Below, in pieces: positions 1-12,900 of a stretch of 64,000 nucleotides of DNA; within the stretch, counting starts at the first letter, position 1, and each line of letters opens with the position of its first letter. The DNA comes from Sabellastarte sp. h YS-2021 (Eukaryota; Annelida; Polychaeta; Sabellida; Sabellidae): contig OZ024931.1 of the NCBI GenBank assembly GCA_964017235.1, positions 19,382,189 to 19,446,188 on the forward strand, written 5' to 3'. Under the pieces are notes generated by a model. It had not been told where the DNA came from, did not search any database, and saw nothing but the letters and a program-made list of their open reading frames with translations. Both the position numbers and the translations under genes were made by a program.

Positions 1-1312
1 GCTCAAGATATGTAAATCCATATTATCCAACTAGATATCCATTTTTATGTTTTTAATAGGACCAGTATTATTCAATGTCTTCAATTGAAATTCTTTTTGT
101 GAAATTTTACAATATTTTTTTTCTTTGTAAAAAACAAACAATTGTGACATTATTTATATCTTCAGCATTTTATCCAATCAGTTTCTGTTAAATGTTTTAT
201 TAAGTTGGCTATAATTATATTTTAATTATAAAGAAGCTATAATCATTTAGCAAAGCCACAATGCTAAGTTCAGATGCTTGTGTCTCATACAACTTTGGCA
301 TATAAACTGAGAAAAAAACACAAGAATAGCCACATTATTAGAACTCACCCATTACTCCCTACCTTAATTAATTGTCAGTGCTGACCACAAAAAACAGACT
401 TAAAAAGTAAACACCATGCATGCAATTGAACAAGGGTAAACCCCCCACCTCCACCCCTGCTGTGTTATCTAATTACTTTAGTCACAGGTCCAGTGTTCTG
501 TGTAGCAGGGTTCAGATAAGAAAAACCAGGAACCCCCCAACCTCACTGTTGTGTGATAATGTTATAGCTTAGGTTCTCTGTATAGAGAAGTTTTCAGTGT
601 AAACTTGCAAACTGAAAACTAGTTCTTTGTGTATGGGAGCATTTTGAGAAACAAATTCTAATTACTAAGTTTTGATGAATAAGTTTGAATTTGTCTTTTT
701 TTTATTTAAGATAAGTTTGACTTCAAAATGTTTTTTTTTAATTATCGGGAATTGTATTAGTCAAATTATAATTATAAATTATAAAAATTATATTTGCATC
801 AGTTAATTAATAAGGAGAATGGATAAAAATGTACAAGTACATGTACACATAATCTTTATCATCTATATGATCTTTAAAAATTAGTCTTTGCTTTACAAAT
901 ACCTACAAATTCAAAAACAATTTCAAAAACAAAAATTTAGACTTAATCACTACATCACCCTCTAGAAAATGAATTTTCAATCAACCAGTCATTCATTTCC
1001 CAATATTCAACCTGTTTTCTGTTCAATAACATGACTAAGATTTCATGTCGAAAAACCTATAACTTGATTTAGTGGTGATTTTTTATGAAGTATCACTACT
1101 TTTTCCAGTCAGAAATCCAGCTTTGAAATAGTGTTGAAATTGTGTCCGTGTCAGTTTTTCAACCAAAAATCACCATGATTTCTGGTCAAAATATCACTAC
1201 TTTTTCATGTCAGAAAACTAACTTAGATTTAGTAGTTGGTAACGTGCATTTCAACGTAAGGACCTGTTTTCAACTCTAAATCAGCGACATTTCAAGGCGT
1301 GTGCCTGCTGGG
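1..1312 (-). mobile_element. CCCAGCAGGCACAC-ended element, LINE-free copy (cut by window edge)
   Basis: Reads on the minus strand as the same sequence as 42281-43163 joined directly to 45415-45882, with high similarity throughout. It ends at 1299-1312 in GTGTGCCTGCTGGG. No coding sequence is visible. It is the empty-site version of the copy at 42.3 kb; the other end lies left of the window. The superfamily is not assigned. Confidence 0.75.
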
Positions 1313-2690
1313 TAGGAAATATATTGATGTGTTTACGTTTCTGACGGGAACCTCTTGGTGCCCGTATTGTTTACCTTCTTTCCAGAAACTTCTATAATCT
1401 CTGTCTATGTGTAAAGTGAAGACATGATTCCACAGTTCTATTTTGAGTTTGTGTGCTATATGGACAGATTACTAATCCTGCTGTACTGTGGACTAATTTA
1501 TTCGTGTATCAAGTAGATACAAGCTGTTTGTAAAATACATTTTCTGGTGAATTCTTATTGGAGTGAAATGGATATTTTGGATATTATTCCTATCTTGGAG
1601 CGAATAGCATTCTTGCGCAGACACTCAGACCATTGGGATACAGAGATTGTGTGTTGTATACCAAATGGATCAAGGGACAGATTGCTGGATTCAGTGGACA
1701 AATTTGTTTAACTGTTAACTACATGGACAGAATTATGGTAAGGTCAGATTGGTATCAGCATTGATATTATGGTATCATTCTTTGACTTATTAAAAGTATC
1801 TCAGTTGGCTGTAATTATTATTTTAATTATTAGATAAATTTGTAAAACAAAACTTTTTGTCTTTTCCTGTTAAAACTTGAAATCAACTGGTAATTGCTGC
1901 TGTATTTGCTCGGTGGACTGTAACAGTTGTGGAAATGACACAGAAAGGCTGTGGATTCAGCTTAAAGAAGTATCAGTGAAGGCTGTGGATTCAGAATATT
2001 AGTTAGATAGTGAGAAATGTGGATTTTAGTTGCTAACAGTACTTTGCCATTCATTGATACAGAAGATGCTGAAATAAACTCCTTAAGGAGCAAAAGATTT
2101 GTTCTTTCCTTACTGATACACAAATCTGGGCTGTCACACCTTGTCACTGAGGAAAAGGTGGCTAAATCAGAGTTGGGATCCAACTCTAGTTGTGGTTGTA
2201 ACTGACACAGAACAGACAACTGAGATTGAGGCAGTGTGAGTGAAAAACGAGCGAGGCTTATTATACTGGCACAATGGAAACTAATCACAGAAGACATGGG
2301 GTGGTCAGCTTATCTCGCAAGTTTAAAAGGGACAAAGAAGATTGCGTGCCTAAGTGACTGAGATAAGGAGATCATGAGGACTTTTTGAAGAGCAGGAGTG
2401 CTCGTACAATGCGACACCACCCGTGTAAAGTCAGAAGAAAGACATTATGCGGACTGATGTCTGTAGGAATTTAATACAGAAAACGTCTGGAAAGAGTGTC
2501 CATGAGCTGACCAATCGCTAGAAGTGGGTTATGCAGATGTTCAACTTTCTGAAGATTCACATTTTTCAGCATGTTACAAAGAGAGTAACATTAAAGGTTG
2601 GACCTTCAACTTCTTCAACTTCTTCCAACGGATTTCTGAGTCAATACCCTAGCCAGGCATTTCACACATATTTCATCGATGTAAGTGTGA
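1313..2690. other. Unassigned intergenic DNA
   Basis: AT-rich sequence with only short ORFs. I see no convincing gene, repeat end or RNA. Confidence 0.4.
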
Positions 2691-2699
2691 CACATCCAC

Positions 2700-4290
2700 T
2701 GCCAGAATGAGAACAGATGTTTTGCTCACCATCAAAGGGAGTCAAGTGAAGATAACTGTGAACACAAGATTTATGAAGGCTTTGATAGGATGGAGACCAG
2801 CATCAAAGACTCCATGAAGGATTTTGTTAGCCATATTTCAGTAAGCCAGTAAACAGATGGCACAGCAGAAGTCACAGCTGACACTTGGACCACCTGGATA
2901 TGGATATATTGTGGATGCTGCACAGATCACAGGATCAAAACAGGCCAGCACGTCTTAGCAGGCACTACAACAGCCATCCATTGATGTTTTCGTTATGACC
3001 CCAAACCTGATTCTGCTACCCAGCCCCTTGATCTTTTTACCTTCACCTCAGAGATCTAGACAAACCTTTTAGCCTTATCCATAGCTGCTATATTTGTCGA
3101 GAATCAACATGTCATCTTCTTTGATATAAAGACTTGGACTTATGGCTCACAGTGCAACTTATTTAAAGTTTGACCCACCAAACTTACTTTACACAAGCTA
3201 CACCATTGCTGACACCTCTGACCAAAGATTCACTGTATCGTGACACTGAATAATAGCAGTAAGTAAGCACTGAGCACAAATATACCACTTGAAATGCTTT
3301 TACCACCACATAAGCATCCGTGCCTTGGCCGTCCAAGCCATTTCCTACACCACCAATCCTTTTCAGAACTCAGGGCCACACTCTTGTCCATTTGACAAGG
3401 TACTGCTCCTTTGTTTCTCAAGTAGTCCACCAGCAGGTTGTTGTATTTATGACTTCCAGTACTTGGCCATCACACAAGATTCAATCATCTAGAAAGGATG
3501 GGTCTTCCTGTGGGTATTAATGCTCTGTTGCTGAGTTTCTCTATCTTTGTTTCAAAATAATTCGCAAAAGTGAATGGAGCCAGCTTCAGTCTTCTCTTTG
3601 AAGCTCTACATGCTGTCTATATAAGATTGTGACCCGGGGACACTGGCGCCAATTTCCATCCACATGAATTGTACCTAGCTTTCACAGTGCCAGCATGAAT
3701 AAAGGTTCAAGAGCATGTGGGACATATTCCAACTGTCCCTGAAGATTATTTTGGGGCGAGCCAGTATGGTGTGATGGTGGAATAGTTTACAGTCTATATT
3801 AATTCCTGGTATCCTTCTATGATGGCCTTATACAGTTTTCTGGGATAATCTTAGTTATGGTTAATTTGTCCATCCTGAAAAAAAACTGTAGACCCTTGAG
3901 GTATGGGGTCTCCCGAATGGCCAGATGTTTGAATGTGACCGCCAGTGGTCTTCTGAACCATATAATCTTCTTCTTAGTCCTGAGCCCCAGCCTCCTCCGA
4001 TTCCTCAGAATTCAACAAATAGTTTGGCATAAACTTAAATGCAAAAGGTGTTACCATGGAGGTTTGTGAAAGGGTTCAAAGGCTTAGACAGTTCCAGGAT
4101 AGGTTTGGGGGATATTGTAAAAATTCTAGTAGGATTGTGCATCCCAGCTCTCCAGATATGGCAGGATTACACAGCGGCCATGCCCCTGAGCCAGGGTCTG
4201 ATCATATACCTTGGTCATGCTCTCCTGGGCCTATCTTCTCAACTGACAGCCCGTTCCTGTACTTATTGTCAGTTATATTATTTTCTACTT
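2700..4290 (+). pseudogene. Decayed protein-coding relic, family not recognised
   Basis: One reading frame (codon starts divisible by 3) stays protein-like for about 1.1 kb from about 2700 to 3790 despite roughly ten stop codons. Examples are IYEGFDRMETSIKDSMKDFV, VTADTWTTWIW, FAKVNGASFSLLFEALHAVY, and DTGANFHPHELYLAFTV followed by VPEDYFGASQYGVMVE. After a scrambled stretch the same frame resumes at about 4050 with CERVQRLRQFQDRFGGYC. It could be an ancient gene, retrocopy or transposon ORF. No restored product is implied. Confidence 0.4.
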
Positions 4291-4684
4291 ATAAAGTTGT
4301 GTTACAACTAATCTTTTGTACTCAATATATGTCATGACCCTGACTAATCCTTATGGTCATTGCCACTAATAAAAAAGACGGTTTTTTTTTGTTTTGACTT
4401 AACTTTAGACTGAGCAGAAGTCATGTTATCTTTTTTGGATGTTCTTGGTTTCACACCTTTTTTGACAGTATTTGTCATAACTTTTGGATTTCTTATTTAG
4501 GTAGCGAGTTTGACTTTCACTGTGCTACAAGGTTCAAGGCCTGTCCGTTTTGCCAGTTTGAAATACTTAAAGAAAATCAGGCTGTATTTGTCAGAAGAAA
4601 CAACGATTACTCTTGCACATGCACCCAGAGATAGTTGTCTGGGTTACTGCAAATTTAAATTCTCTCAAAACTTTATCTATTCTC

Positions 4685-4760
4685 CCAAATTTCTATTCTA
4701 TTCTGTACTTTCATAGCGCTTAATATCTGTCAAGGCACACTCTTAGGTGCAACACCAGGT
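4685..4760 (-). mobile_element. CR1/L2-like LINE 3'-end fragment
   Basis: The minus strand carries a CACCTAAGAGTGTGCC...CAGATATTAAGCGCTAT module like the 3' ends at 14517-14600 and 45350-45414. Confidence 0.45.
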
Positions 4761-6490
4761 CCAATTGAGTAATAGTAATTTCATAGACTTAGCCAGGTTG
4801 ATATCACTGAGACACCAGATAGTTTATATGCTAAGGTTGAAAAGCCTTACTGAAGAGAGAAGATTTTTGCTTTTTCTGAAACAGGCAAGAGTTGGGGCAG
4901 AACAAACATCAGGTAAATTTTAAAGTAGATTTTAAAGGTCCAAGTCTCTATGGCAAGATCAAAGGTTAAATCAAGGTCATATTATGATGCTGCACATTTG
5001 CACTACCAACCAATGTCACTACAAAGTATCAACAGAATACACTTTAAGATTTCTGGGATACAGCACGGACAAGATGCTGTATGCTATGGGTGAAAATATA
5101 ACTGCACAGCTTCTGAAGCCTATGGGGTAAAAACACCTAGCCAATGACCTTTGGAAAAACTTACATGTTTTGCTTTTAAGACCTACTATTTATTGAAGAT
5201 TCTTTTGTTTCATAGAGATAATCCACCACAAAAGAACTGATAAGAATTAACAGATAATATTCTTCCAAACAGAATTTGGATGCAAAGTAACATTTTGGAA
5301 ACTCACTATCAACAGTTTTAATAGGATTGTGATCCAATAGGTAATGCTGACTTAACATTATGAGTGATAATCTTGTATTTTTGTGATAGTTGTATTTCTC
5401 TGGATTTTCAAATTTCATATAAATATGCGCATTTACTGATTTTGCATATTTACTGCAACATATACAAGTTTGGTGTAACCTACAATGAATCAGATGACCA
5501 CATTTTGAGGATAAGGAAAATTAAATTTCATACTGAAATAGGATTCTACAGCCAGGTTTTGAATCTTCTTGGAGTAGAGTTAGTGTGGGCTAGTATGTTA
5601 ACGTGCCAAAAAAATCGATCAATTATTATGCTTTTTGCCTTCCTCTGCAAGTAAGTTTCTGTGGCCATATGCTAACAATCATGTTAAAATTCAAATATTA
5701 ACAAGTTAAACCCATTAATATACAAGCACACAAGATGGCTTTGAAGGGGCAGTTTTCTTTATAATTTAAAGTTTTAAGCACAAGGATGGCACTTGTTTCA
5801 TTGCCCATATAGCATGACAATACACTTATTTATTGCACCTGGTAAACATAGTTAACATTCAACAGCATTATATAGCTTGATGGAGTGATGGCTGTTACTT
5901 TAGCTAGTGAAATGTTCCCTTTTTCATGAGACAATTATCAAAGAAATTATACATTTGTTTAGACCAATGACCTTATTTGAAAACCTCTGTGTAAACCATG
6001 CAGGTTATGCTTTAATTCTTTTGGTAACACATAGATTTGATTTCAAATATTCACATTCATGTATCCTGTCTTGGGGATTAGTTGTCTTGTGAATCCTGGA
6101 TACAGTTTAGTCGTTTTGGTAAAATTTTGCAACTTGGCCATGTAAATTAGACTGGCTCTTTCAACACATGGCAAGGCTACATTAAAAGAGCAATTAGAAC
6201 ACTTAAACTACCATGTTTGAACCTTGAAGTAACTTGAAGCAAGAATTTTAAGCATTTTATTCTAATATATTGCACGATGTATATTTGAATAAGTTACTTA
6301 CATTCATCTCTAATATAATGTTTGAAACTTTTTATTTTATATAAATTCCAAAATAAGTTGTGCGATCCTGGACTTTCATTGTCCTTTAAAACTATTGCAT
6401 GCTTGTTTGAAAACATTGTTACATGTATGACCGTTTCAACAATGTGTCCGTGAAAATTTTAATTCATACAAATGAAAAAATATATATTCA
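4761..6490. other. Region 3' of the DEG/ENaC gene, no gene seen
   Basis: AT-rich. It may include distal 3'UTR of the minus-strand channel gene. No repeat boundaries or coding signatures were found. Confidence 0.4.
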
Positions 6491-6491
6491 T

Positions 6492-6497
6492 TTTATT
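6492..6497 (-). promoter_or_regulatory. Candidate polyadenylation signal of the DEG/ENaC gene
   Basis: TTTATT on the plus strand reads AATAAA on the minus strand, 194 nt after the stop codon. In such AT-rich DNA it could be chance. Confidence 0.35.
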
Positions 6498-6690
6498 TGA
6501 GGTAGATAATACAAAAACATACTGGCAAGAAAAATAATGCTGGTCATAAAAATCCCATTCAAAACATTTGTCTGTTTGATAAAAATGTATCAGTCAACAA
6601 TGCAGAATAAAAACACACTAATAGTCATTTCTATCATAGAACAGTATATCATTTCTGCTATTTTGATTGAAAAACAAATGATACAATACA

Positions 6691-6966
6691 TTACCAATTC
6701 ATATCTAAATCATTTTGTGATCCAAAAGAAAAATTGGAATGGTATTTTGGTAGATAATTGGAAAGTTTTATTTGCTGGTTTAAATCCATTGGAAGGGATT
6801 TTTCTGAAAATTCATTTTCTTCCTTTACTTTCATCTGTTTTTTCTTACAGCAGCAGATGTACATGAAGAAGTGAAAGATGAGGTCCACTATTTCAAACAC
6901 TGTTAGTGCTGAAGCACCCAGCCACAGTCCTACAACACCACCAAAATCTGCCCCAAACTGGAACAG
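6691..6966 (-). CDS. DEG/ENaC exon 15, TM2, pore motif, C-terminal tail, stop
   Basis: Acceptor GTTTGCAG. FGADFGGVVGLWLGASALT is the TM2 start, with the GAS selectivity motif. A Cys/Lys-rich juxtamembrane stretch (ICCCKKK) and an acidic then Asn-rich cytoplasmic tail (about 45 aa) run to the stop at 6691-6693. Confidence 0.95.
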   Translation of the reverse strand: MFQFGADFGGVVGLWLGASALTVFEIVDLIFHFFMYICCCKKKQMKVKEENEFSEKSLPMDLNQQIKLSNYLPKYHSNFSFGSQNDLDMNW

Positions 6967-9900
6967 CTGCAAACAGAAAACAGCAATGATACTTGAAATA
7001 ATACTTGGTTTTAAATTTAGGGCAGATTAAATTTGAATCTTTCTTTAAATTTAAGGATGTCCTCATTTAACAGATATTACATCACATAATGGTCAGCGGT
7101 TCAGAATGTGAAGCCACTGCTTTTAAAAGTTTTTACTAATAGGCGTGTTAGAACATGTGGAAACAGTGATCAATAATGGTACTGCTAGATGATTGTTAAC
7201 CATAACTCTACACCAGGGAATCATGAACATAAATTATGTCCTTGTTTATCAAAGAGAGGCTGTGATATAACTGGCTACTGGCCAATACCAGAGACAAATC
7301 TATTTGAACAATTGGTATACTGAGGCCTTTAACAAGCAATAAAATTTATGACTGTCTGATTTTTGTTAATAGCCAGATTGACATGTATCACTTACATACA
7401 AATTTTCTATTGGAATGTCTTAGGCCATTGTTAAAGGTATATGTGTGATTACAATGATAAACTATCATGCAAGTTTTTTTGCATTTAAAATTAATCCCAA
7501 TATAAAGCGTATTCTGTACTTTTGCAATTAAGATTTTTTTCCTTTCGTATAAACTAATAGAACAAAAAATTCCAGAAAACAATTATAATCACTGATGTAA
7601 TCTTTCTACCTTCAACGTAGACAGCAACATACTTACATCATAGGCAGGATCCTCATTTATATTTTCCACATTTAAGTCTCTGTAATAAATTTTGAGATGG
7701 AGAAAGTTCTTCCTGTAAATATAAATATAGGTGACCTGGTTCAGAAATGAGAGAAGTTTTCATATCCTTCTAAGTAAACATTAGTTATCATCACATAAAT
7801 TTTCTTGGGAATAATGTATTTATTTTTGAGTACTTACAACATTATGGCAAAAATTTGAGAATCATAACTACCTCTGCCAAGGAGATATTAAAACATGACC
7901 ATTTATTTGTCTGTTTGTTTGTTAGCTGGATTACACAAATACTACTGGTTGGCTCCTCAAGAAAAAAAGAGAAGATGGGTTGTGATTCAACATAGATTCC
8001 ATTTACTTTTGAGAGTAATCCCAATCACTGCCTCGATGCCAAAAAGAATATCAAAGATCCAAATTTTCCCATTTACTTATTATTGAGCAGTTTTAAAAAA
8101 ATCATACATGCCTTGGCAGAGGTATGCACTCTCTGAGTGATTGTTTTATTTTGTTGCAAACCTAGTTTATACAAAAGCTGGTGAGAGGCCTCTAGAGTGC
8201 ACTGATGATGCATATTGTCTCTGTTGTCAAGGCTTTATATATCAGTTGTAACATTAAGTGGGACAGTTGGCAGTTATTTGATGATAGTTGAAGATTTGTC
8301 AGTGATAAACTAGAGGTCTTGGCTTTCCCCACCCATGAAGCCAATCACCTTTATACAAAATGTTGATAGAGGATTCAAAACCTAAGCAAAATTAACAAAA
8401 GCCCATTACATTATTAATTGTACAATTTTACGGAATTGCAATGGAAGAAATAGCGAAGTATTTTACATATTATTATATAAATCGCAAAGAAGCCTGCCAG
8501 TTTCACATACAAAAGATATCTCTCTCTGGCAGATACAGGTACATCCCTCATGGCGTTACATTGGTCTCCATTTCTTGCACATGATGCATCCACAAGAGCC
8601 CACTGTAAAACAACATTAAACAAAAACAATCAAAGCCCATTTCATACTGTCACAACCATTGGGAACATACTAAAGTAGACTCTTGATTATCCGACCCTCT
8701 TGGGAGATATCCTTTAAGTTTGGATAATCAGAAGGTTTGGATAGCTAAGAGTGAGACTATGGTTATGCATTAGTAGTTCACCGATGGTCGATAATAGAGC
8801 GATTTTCCCAATATTGTTTCTTTAAGTTTTAACTACATAAATATGAAACAAAAGATGTAAATACTTATTGTATTCTGTTTTTATAAATAATACATAAGGT
8901 TTGACTACTAAAAGACACAATTATGTGCTTTAAATGACACGGTTTCATTTAGGCAATATAAAAAACTGACAATTTTGGGAGATTTCTAAAACTGAAAATA
9001 GAGGAGAAATGGGGGCATCCAGTTATCCTGAAAATTTGCACGATTTAAAAGTTTTATTTGTGGTTATTTAAACCTTTTTTTGACACATTATTCATTTAAT
9101 CATTTGTTTTTTTATGAATACCTAAAATTCCCTTTCTTAACCTCTATTAAATACAACAATGGCACGTTTCAATTCCCAACCCTTTCTTCAATAAAATCTA
9201 ATTCAATGGTTAAAATATTTACCAGAAAATTTCTTTGGACAAAAAAGTACCAAGCTGAAGTTTAAGTAATAAAATATAAAACTGATTATAATAAAAGGTC
9301 TGCAGAAATGGGTAACTTATTGCTTTGTGGATTTCAATGGTTCCTGTCATAAATATAGGAGAATTGGAATCCAAATAAAACAAAAAAGAGGACGTTTATT
9401 ATATCACTAAAATGACCAGGACACAAACTTTGTACAGTACTGTTTTATGACAAAACATGCATTTTTTTATTGCTCTGATAACTACTGTATCTTAAACAAT
9501 CAGTGAGTTGACAGTGTATAACACTCACCCAAAGGGAATCATCTGGCCAAACATCATTGGAAACTTCCACACCATAATCAACAGTGCTAAAATATAAAGA
9601 GTGGGGAAAGTTTAGGCACAATTTATTGCTAATTTACTTACAGTTACTTGACAGTAAAACCGGTTATTATCCGTAGCCATGTAGAGAGAGAGTATAAGGC
9701 TGTATTATCAGAATAGATCTGGCAGTAAAACAGAAGAGTTATTTTAATATAAAACAATAGGCAACTAGAAATTTCTGACAATAAAAAAGAGTTTCTTTAT
9801 TTAAATATTTGGATAACAGAAGGTCAACAAATAAATGTTTTACTGTAATATATGTTTGAATAAAAGCAAAGCCATAACTTTAAAATAATTCAAAATCAAG

Positions 9901-12900
9901 AGACAGTTTACTTGATGTCATGAACTCATCTTCCCTAATCGACATATACAGGCATTTAAATCCAGAATCTCAACGTTACACATGGCGTAGAAAAAACCCA
10001 ATTAAACAAGCAAGGCTTGATTACTTTATCATATCCCAAACATTGTTGGACACAGTGACAAATGTTGACATAAAGACAGGCTATAGGACAGACCATTCCC
10101 TAATTACCCTGTCAATCTGTTTTACAAATTTTACACGTGGCCCCGGAGTCTGGAGGTTCAATACTAGTTTGTTAAAAGATAAAGAATACTTGTCACTTGT
10201 TAAGACGTGGATCAATGATGAGAAATTAAAATATGCTGTTCCAATTTATAACTTTGAAAATATACATACAATTCCTGATGAATCTTTATGCCTTAACATT
10301 GACTTTGATCTGTTTTTGGAAATGTTATTGTTAAGAATACGTGGAGAAACCATTAAATATTCGAGCTATAAAAAAAGACAAAAAAAACAAATAGAAAAAG
10401 ACTTGATCCTTGAGATAGAGTCCCTGGAAAAAAATCTAACAAATAACAATCAAGTAATTTATGATGAAAAAAAACTACAACTTCAAACAATCAGAGAAGA
10501 TGCAATGAAGGGCAACTATATACGTTCAAGAGTTCAATGGCTAAATGATCGGGAGAAACCTTCAAAGTATTTCTGTTCTTTGGAACATAGAAATTACATT
10601 GAAAAAACTGCTAAAAAGGTAAAAATGAGAGATGGTTCAATATGTACTGACCAGAAATGCATTCTTTTAGAATTTAAAAAATTTTACTCTAAACTTTTCA
10701 AGGCAGATAGTATAGAAAATTTAGAATGTAAAAACATGGAAAATATGCTCAGCAGTTGTAAGACAAGAAAACTTAGTGGAAAACATTCCAATAAAATGGA
10801 AGGACACTTAACAGTTCATGAATTAGGTCAGGCTCTAAAGCTTACTAAAAACAATAAAACTCCAGGAATAGATGGCTTTCCTGCAGATTTTCTGAAAGTT
10901 TTTTGGAAAGAATTACGTGTTTGGATCCAAAAGGCATTAAATAATAGTTATGATAAGGGAGCATTATCTTTATCTTTAAGACAGTGTGTGATAACATGCT
11001 TGCCGAAGAAGGACAAATGTCGGGATGACATAAAGAACTGGCGTCCTTTATCCATGCTTTCGAGTGTCTATAAGCTAGCTTCAGCAGTCATAGCCAATAG
11101 AATGAAACCTTACCTAAACTACTTAATTGACGATTCTCAGACAGGATTCATTTCTGGCAGGAATATTGCAGATAGTACTCGTTTGGTATATGATATCATC
11201 CATACCACTGAGAAATTAAATATACCAGGTCTTCTTGTTTCTATTGATTTTCAAAAAGCATTCGATTCTATTTCCTGGGATTTTGTGTATCATACCTTAT
11301 TGCACTTAGGATTTGGGCCAGGTTTTCTAAAATGGATAAGATTGTTTAATACAGACATAAGAGCAATGGTTCTACAAAGTGGTTACCTGTCAGACAATAT
11401 AAAAATAGAACGAGGCTGTAGACAGGGAGATCCTATCTCTCCTTATCTCTTTATACTTGCAGCAGAAATTTTAACAAAGCTCATAATGCAAAATCCTGAA
11501 ATCAAGGGTATATTTATTAATGGAACTGAGTTTAAAATCACACAATATGCAGATGATACTACACTCTTCTTAGATGGTTCACAGTCCTCTTTAATAGCTG
11601 CTCTTAATACTTTGGAACTATTTGGATCCTTCTCTGGGCTCAGAATGAATACAGAAAAAACAAAGGTCATTTGGATAGGAAAGAAACGATATGCTAAGGA
11701 GAAACTACTTAATAGAGGTCTCATTTGGGGATGCACAAATTTTGACCTATTGGGACTTAAATTTACAATCAATCTTGACAGCATCTTGAGGATTAATTTC
11801 GACGAAAAGTTATTTGAAATTAAAAAGGTCATAAATACCTGGAATAAAAGATATCTCACACCAATGGGGAGGATAACTGTGGTAAAAACATTTGTCCTTT
11901 CAAAATTGAATCACCTGTTCCTGGCCTTACCAAGTCCTGATCTCCAATTCCAAAAGACCATTGAAGAGTTATGTTTTAAGTTTATATGGTCAAACAAACC
12001 AGACAAAATTAATAGAAACACATTAATGCTAGACAAGAAACTCTGGGGACTAAAAATGGTAAACATATTACATTTTGAGAAAAGTTTAAAAATAACATGG
12101 TTTAGAAAGCTTTTACGACAAACTGACACACCGTGGAATAAACTTTTTCAGGTAACTTTTGAAAAACAATTAGAAAAATTTATAAAACTTGGACCTGAAT
12201 ATATTCTAAAAGTAAATAAAACAATTTCAAATCCTTTTTGGAATAATGTTCTTGAAGACGCATATGGTGTTTTAGAACAGCAGACATTTCTAAACAGTGA
12301 ACAAATTCTCACAACCCCACTGTGGTATAATAGCAAACTGCTGAGTGATCAATTATTCATCCCTGATTGGTACAGAAAAGGGATTTTCCTCATTTCAGAC
12401 ATTCTTGATACTGATGGTCAAATCATGTCATTAGAGATGTTGGAAATTATGTACGGGATTTCATACAAAAACTTTTTGCATCATTTGAGTGTAAAAGTAA
12501 AGTGTAGACAATTTTTGAAAAACAACAATTTCGTAAACACTAGATTATTAAGACCTAGCATTCCAAACCACATTAGGATCCTGTATCGCTCTAATAAGGG
12601 AGCTAAAGATTTTTATAAACATATGTGCACACATAGAAAAAATACTCATCCTATGAAAACAAAGTGGAACAACAATTTAAACCTTAATATCGATACCAAA
12701 ACGTGGCAAGATGTATTTAAAGTATGTTTCTACACCTCAAATGACAATAATCTAGTATGGTTCCAGTTGAGAATACTTTATAGAATACTTGGAACTAATT
12801 CTTATTTGCATAAAATAGGAATTACTCCATCTCCTATTTGTCGAAAATGCAAAGATGCTACTGAAACATTGACACACATTTTTACTGAATGCCCAAGTGT

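Noticed and set aside
11443..11859. Minus-strand ORF of 138 codons
   Set aside because: Antisense shadow of the LINE reverse transcriptase ORF. Other minus ORFs between 11911 and 13240 are the same.
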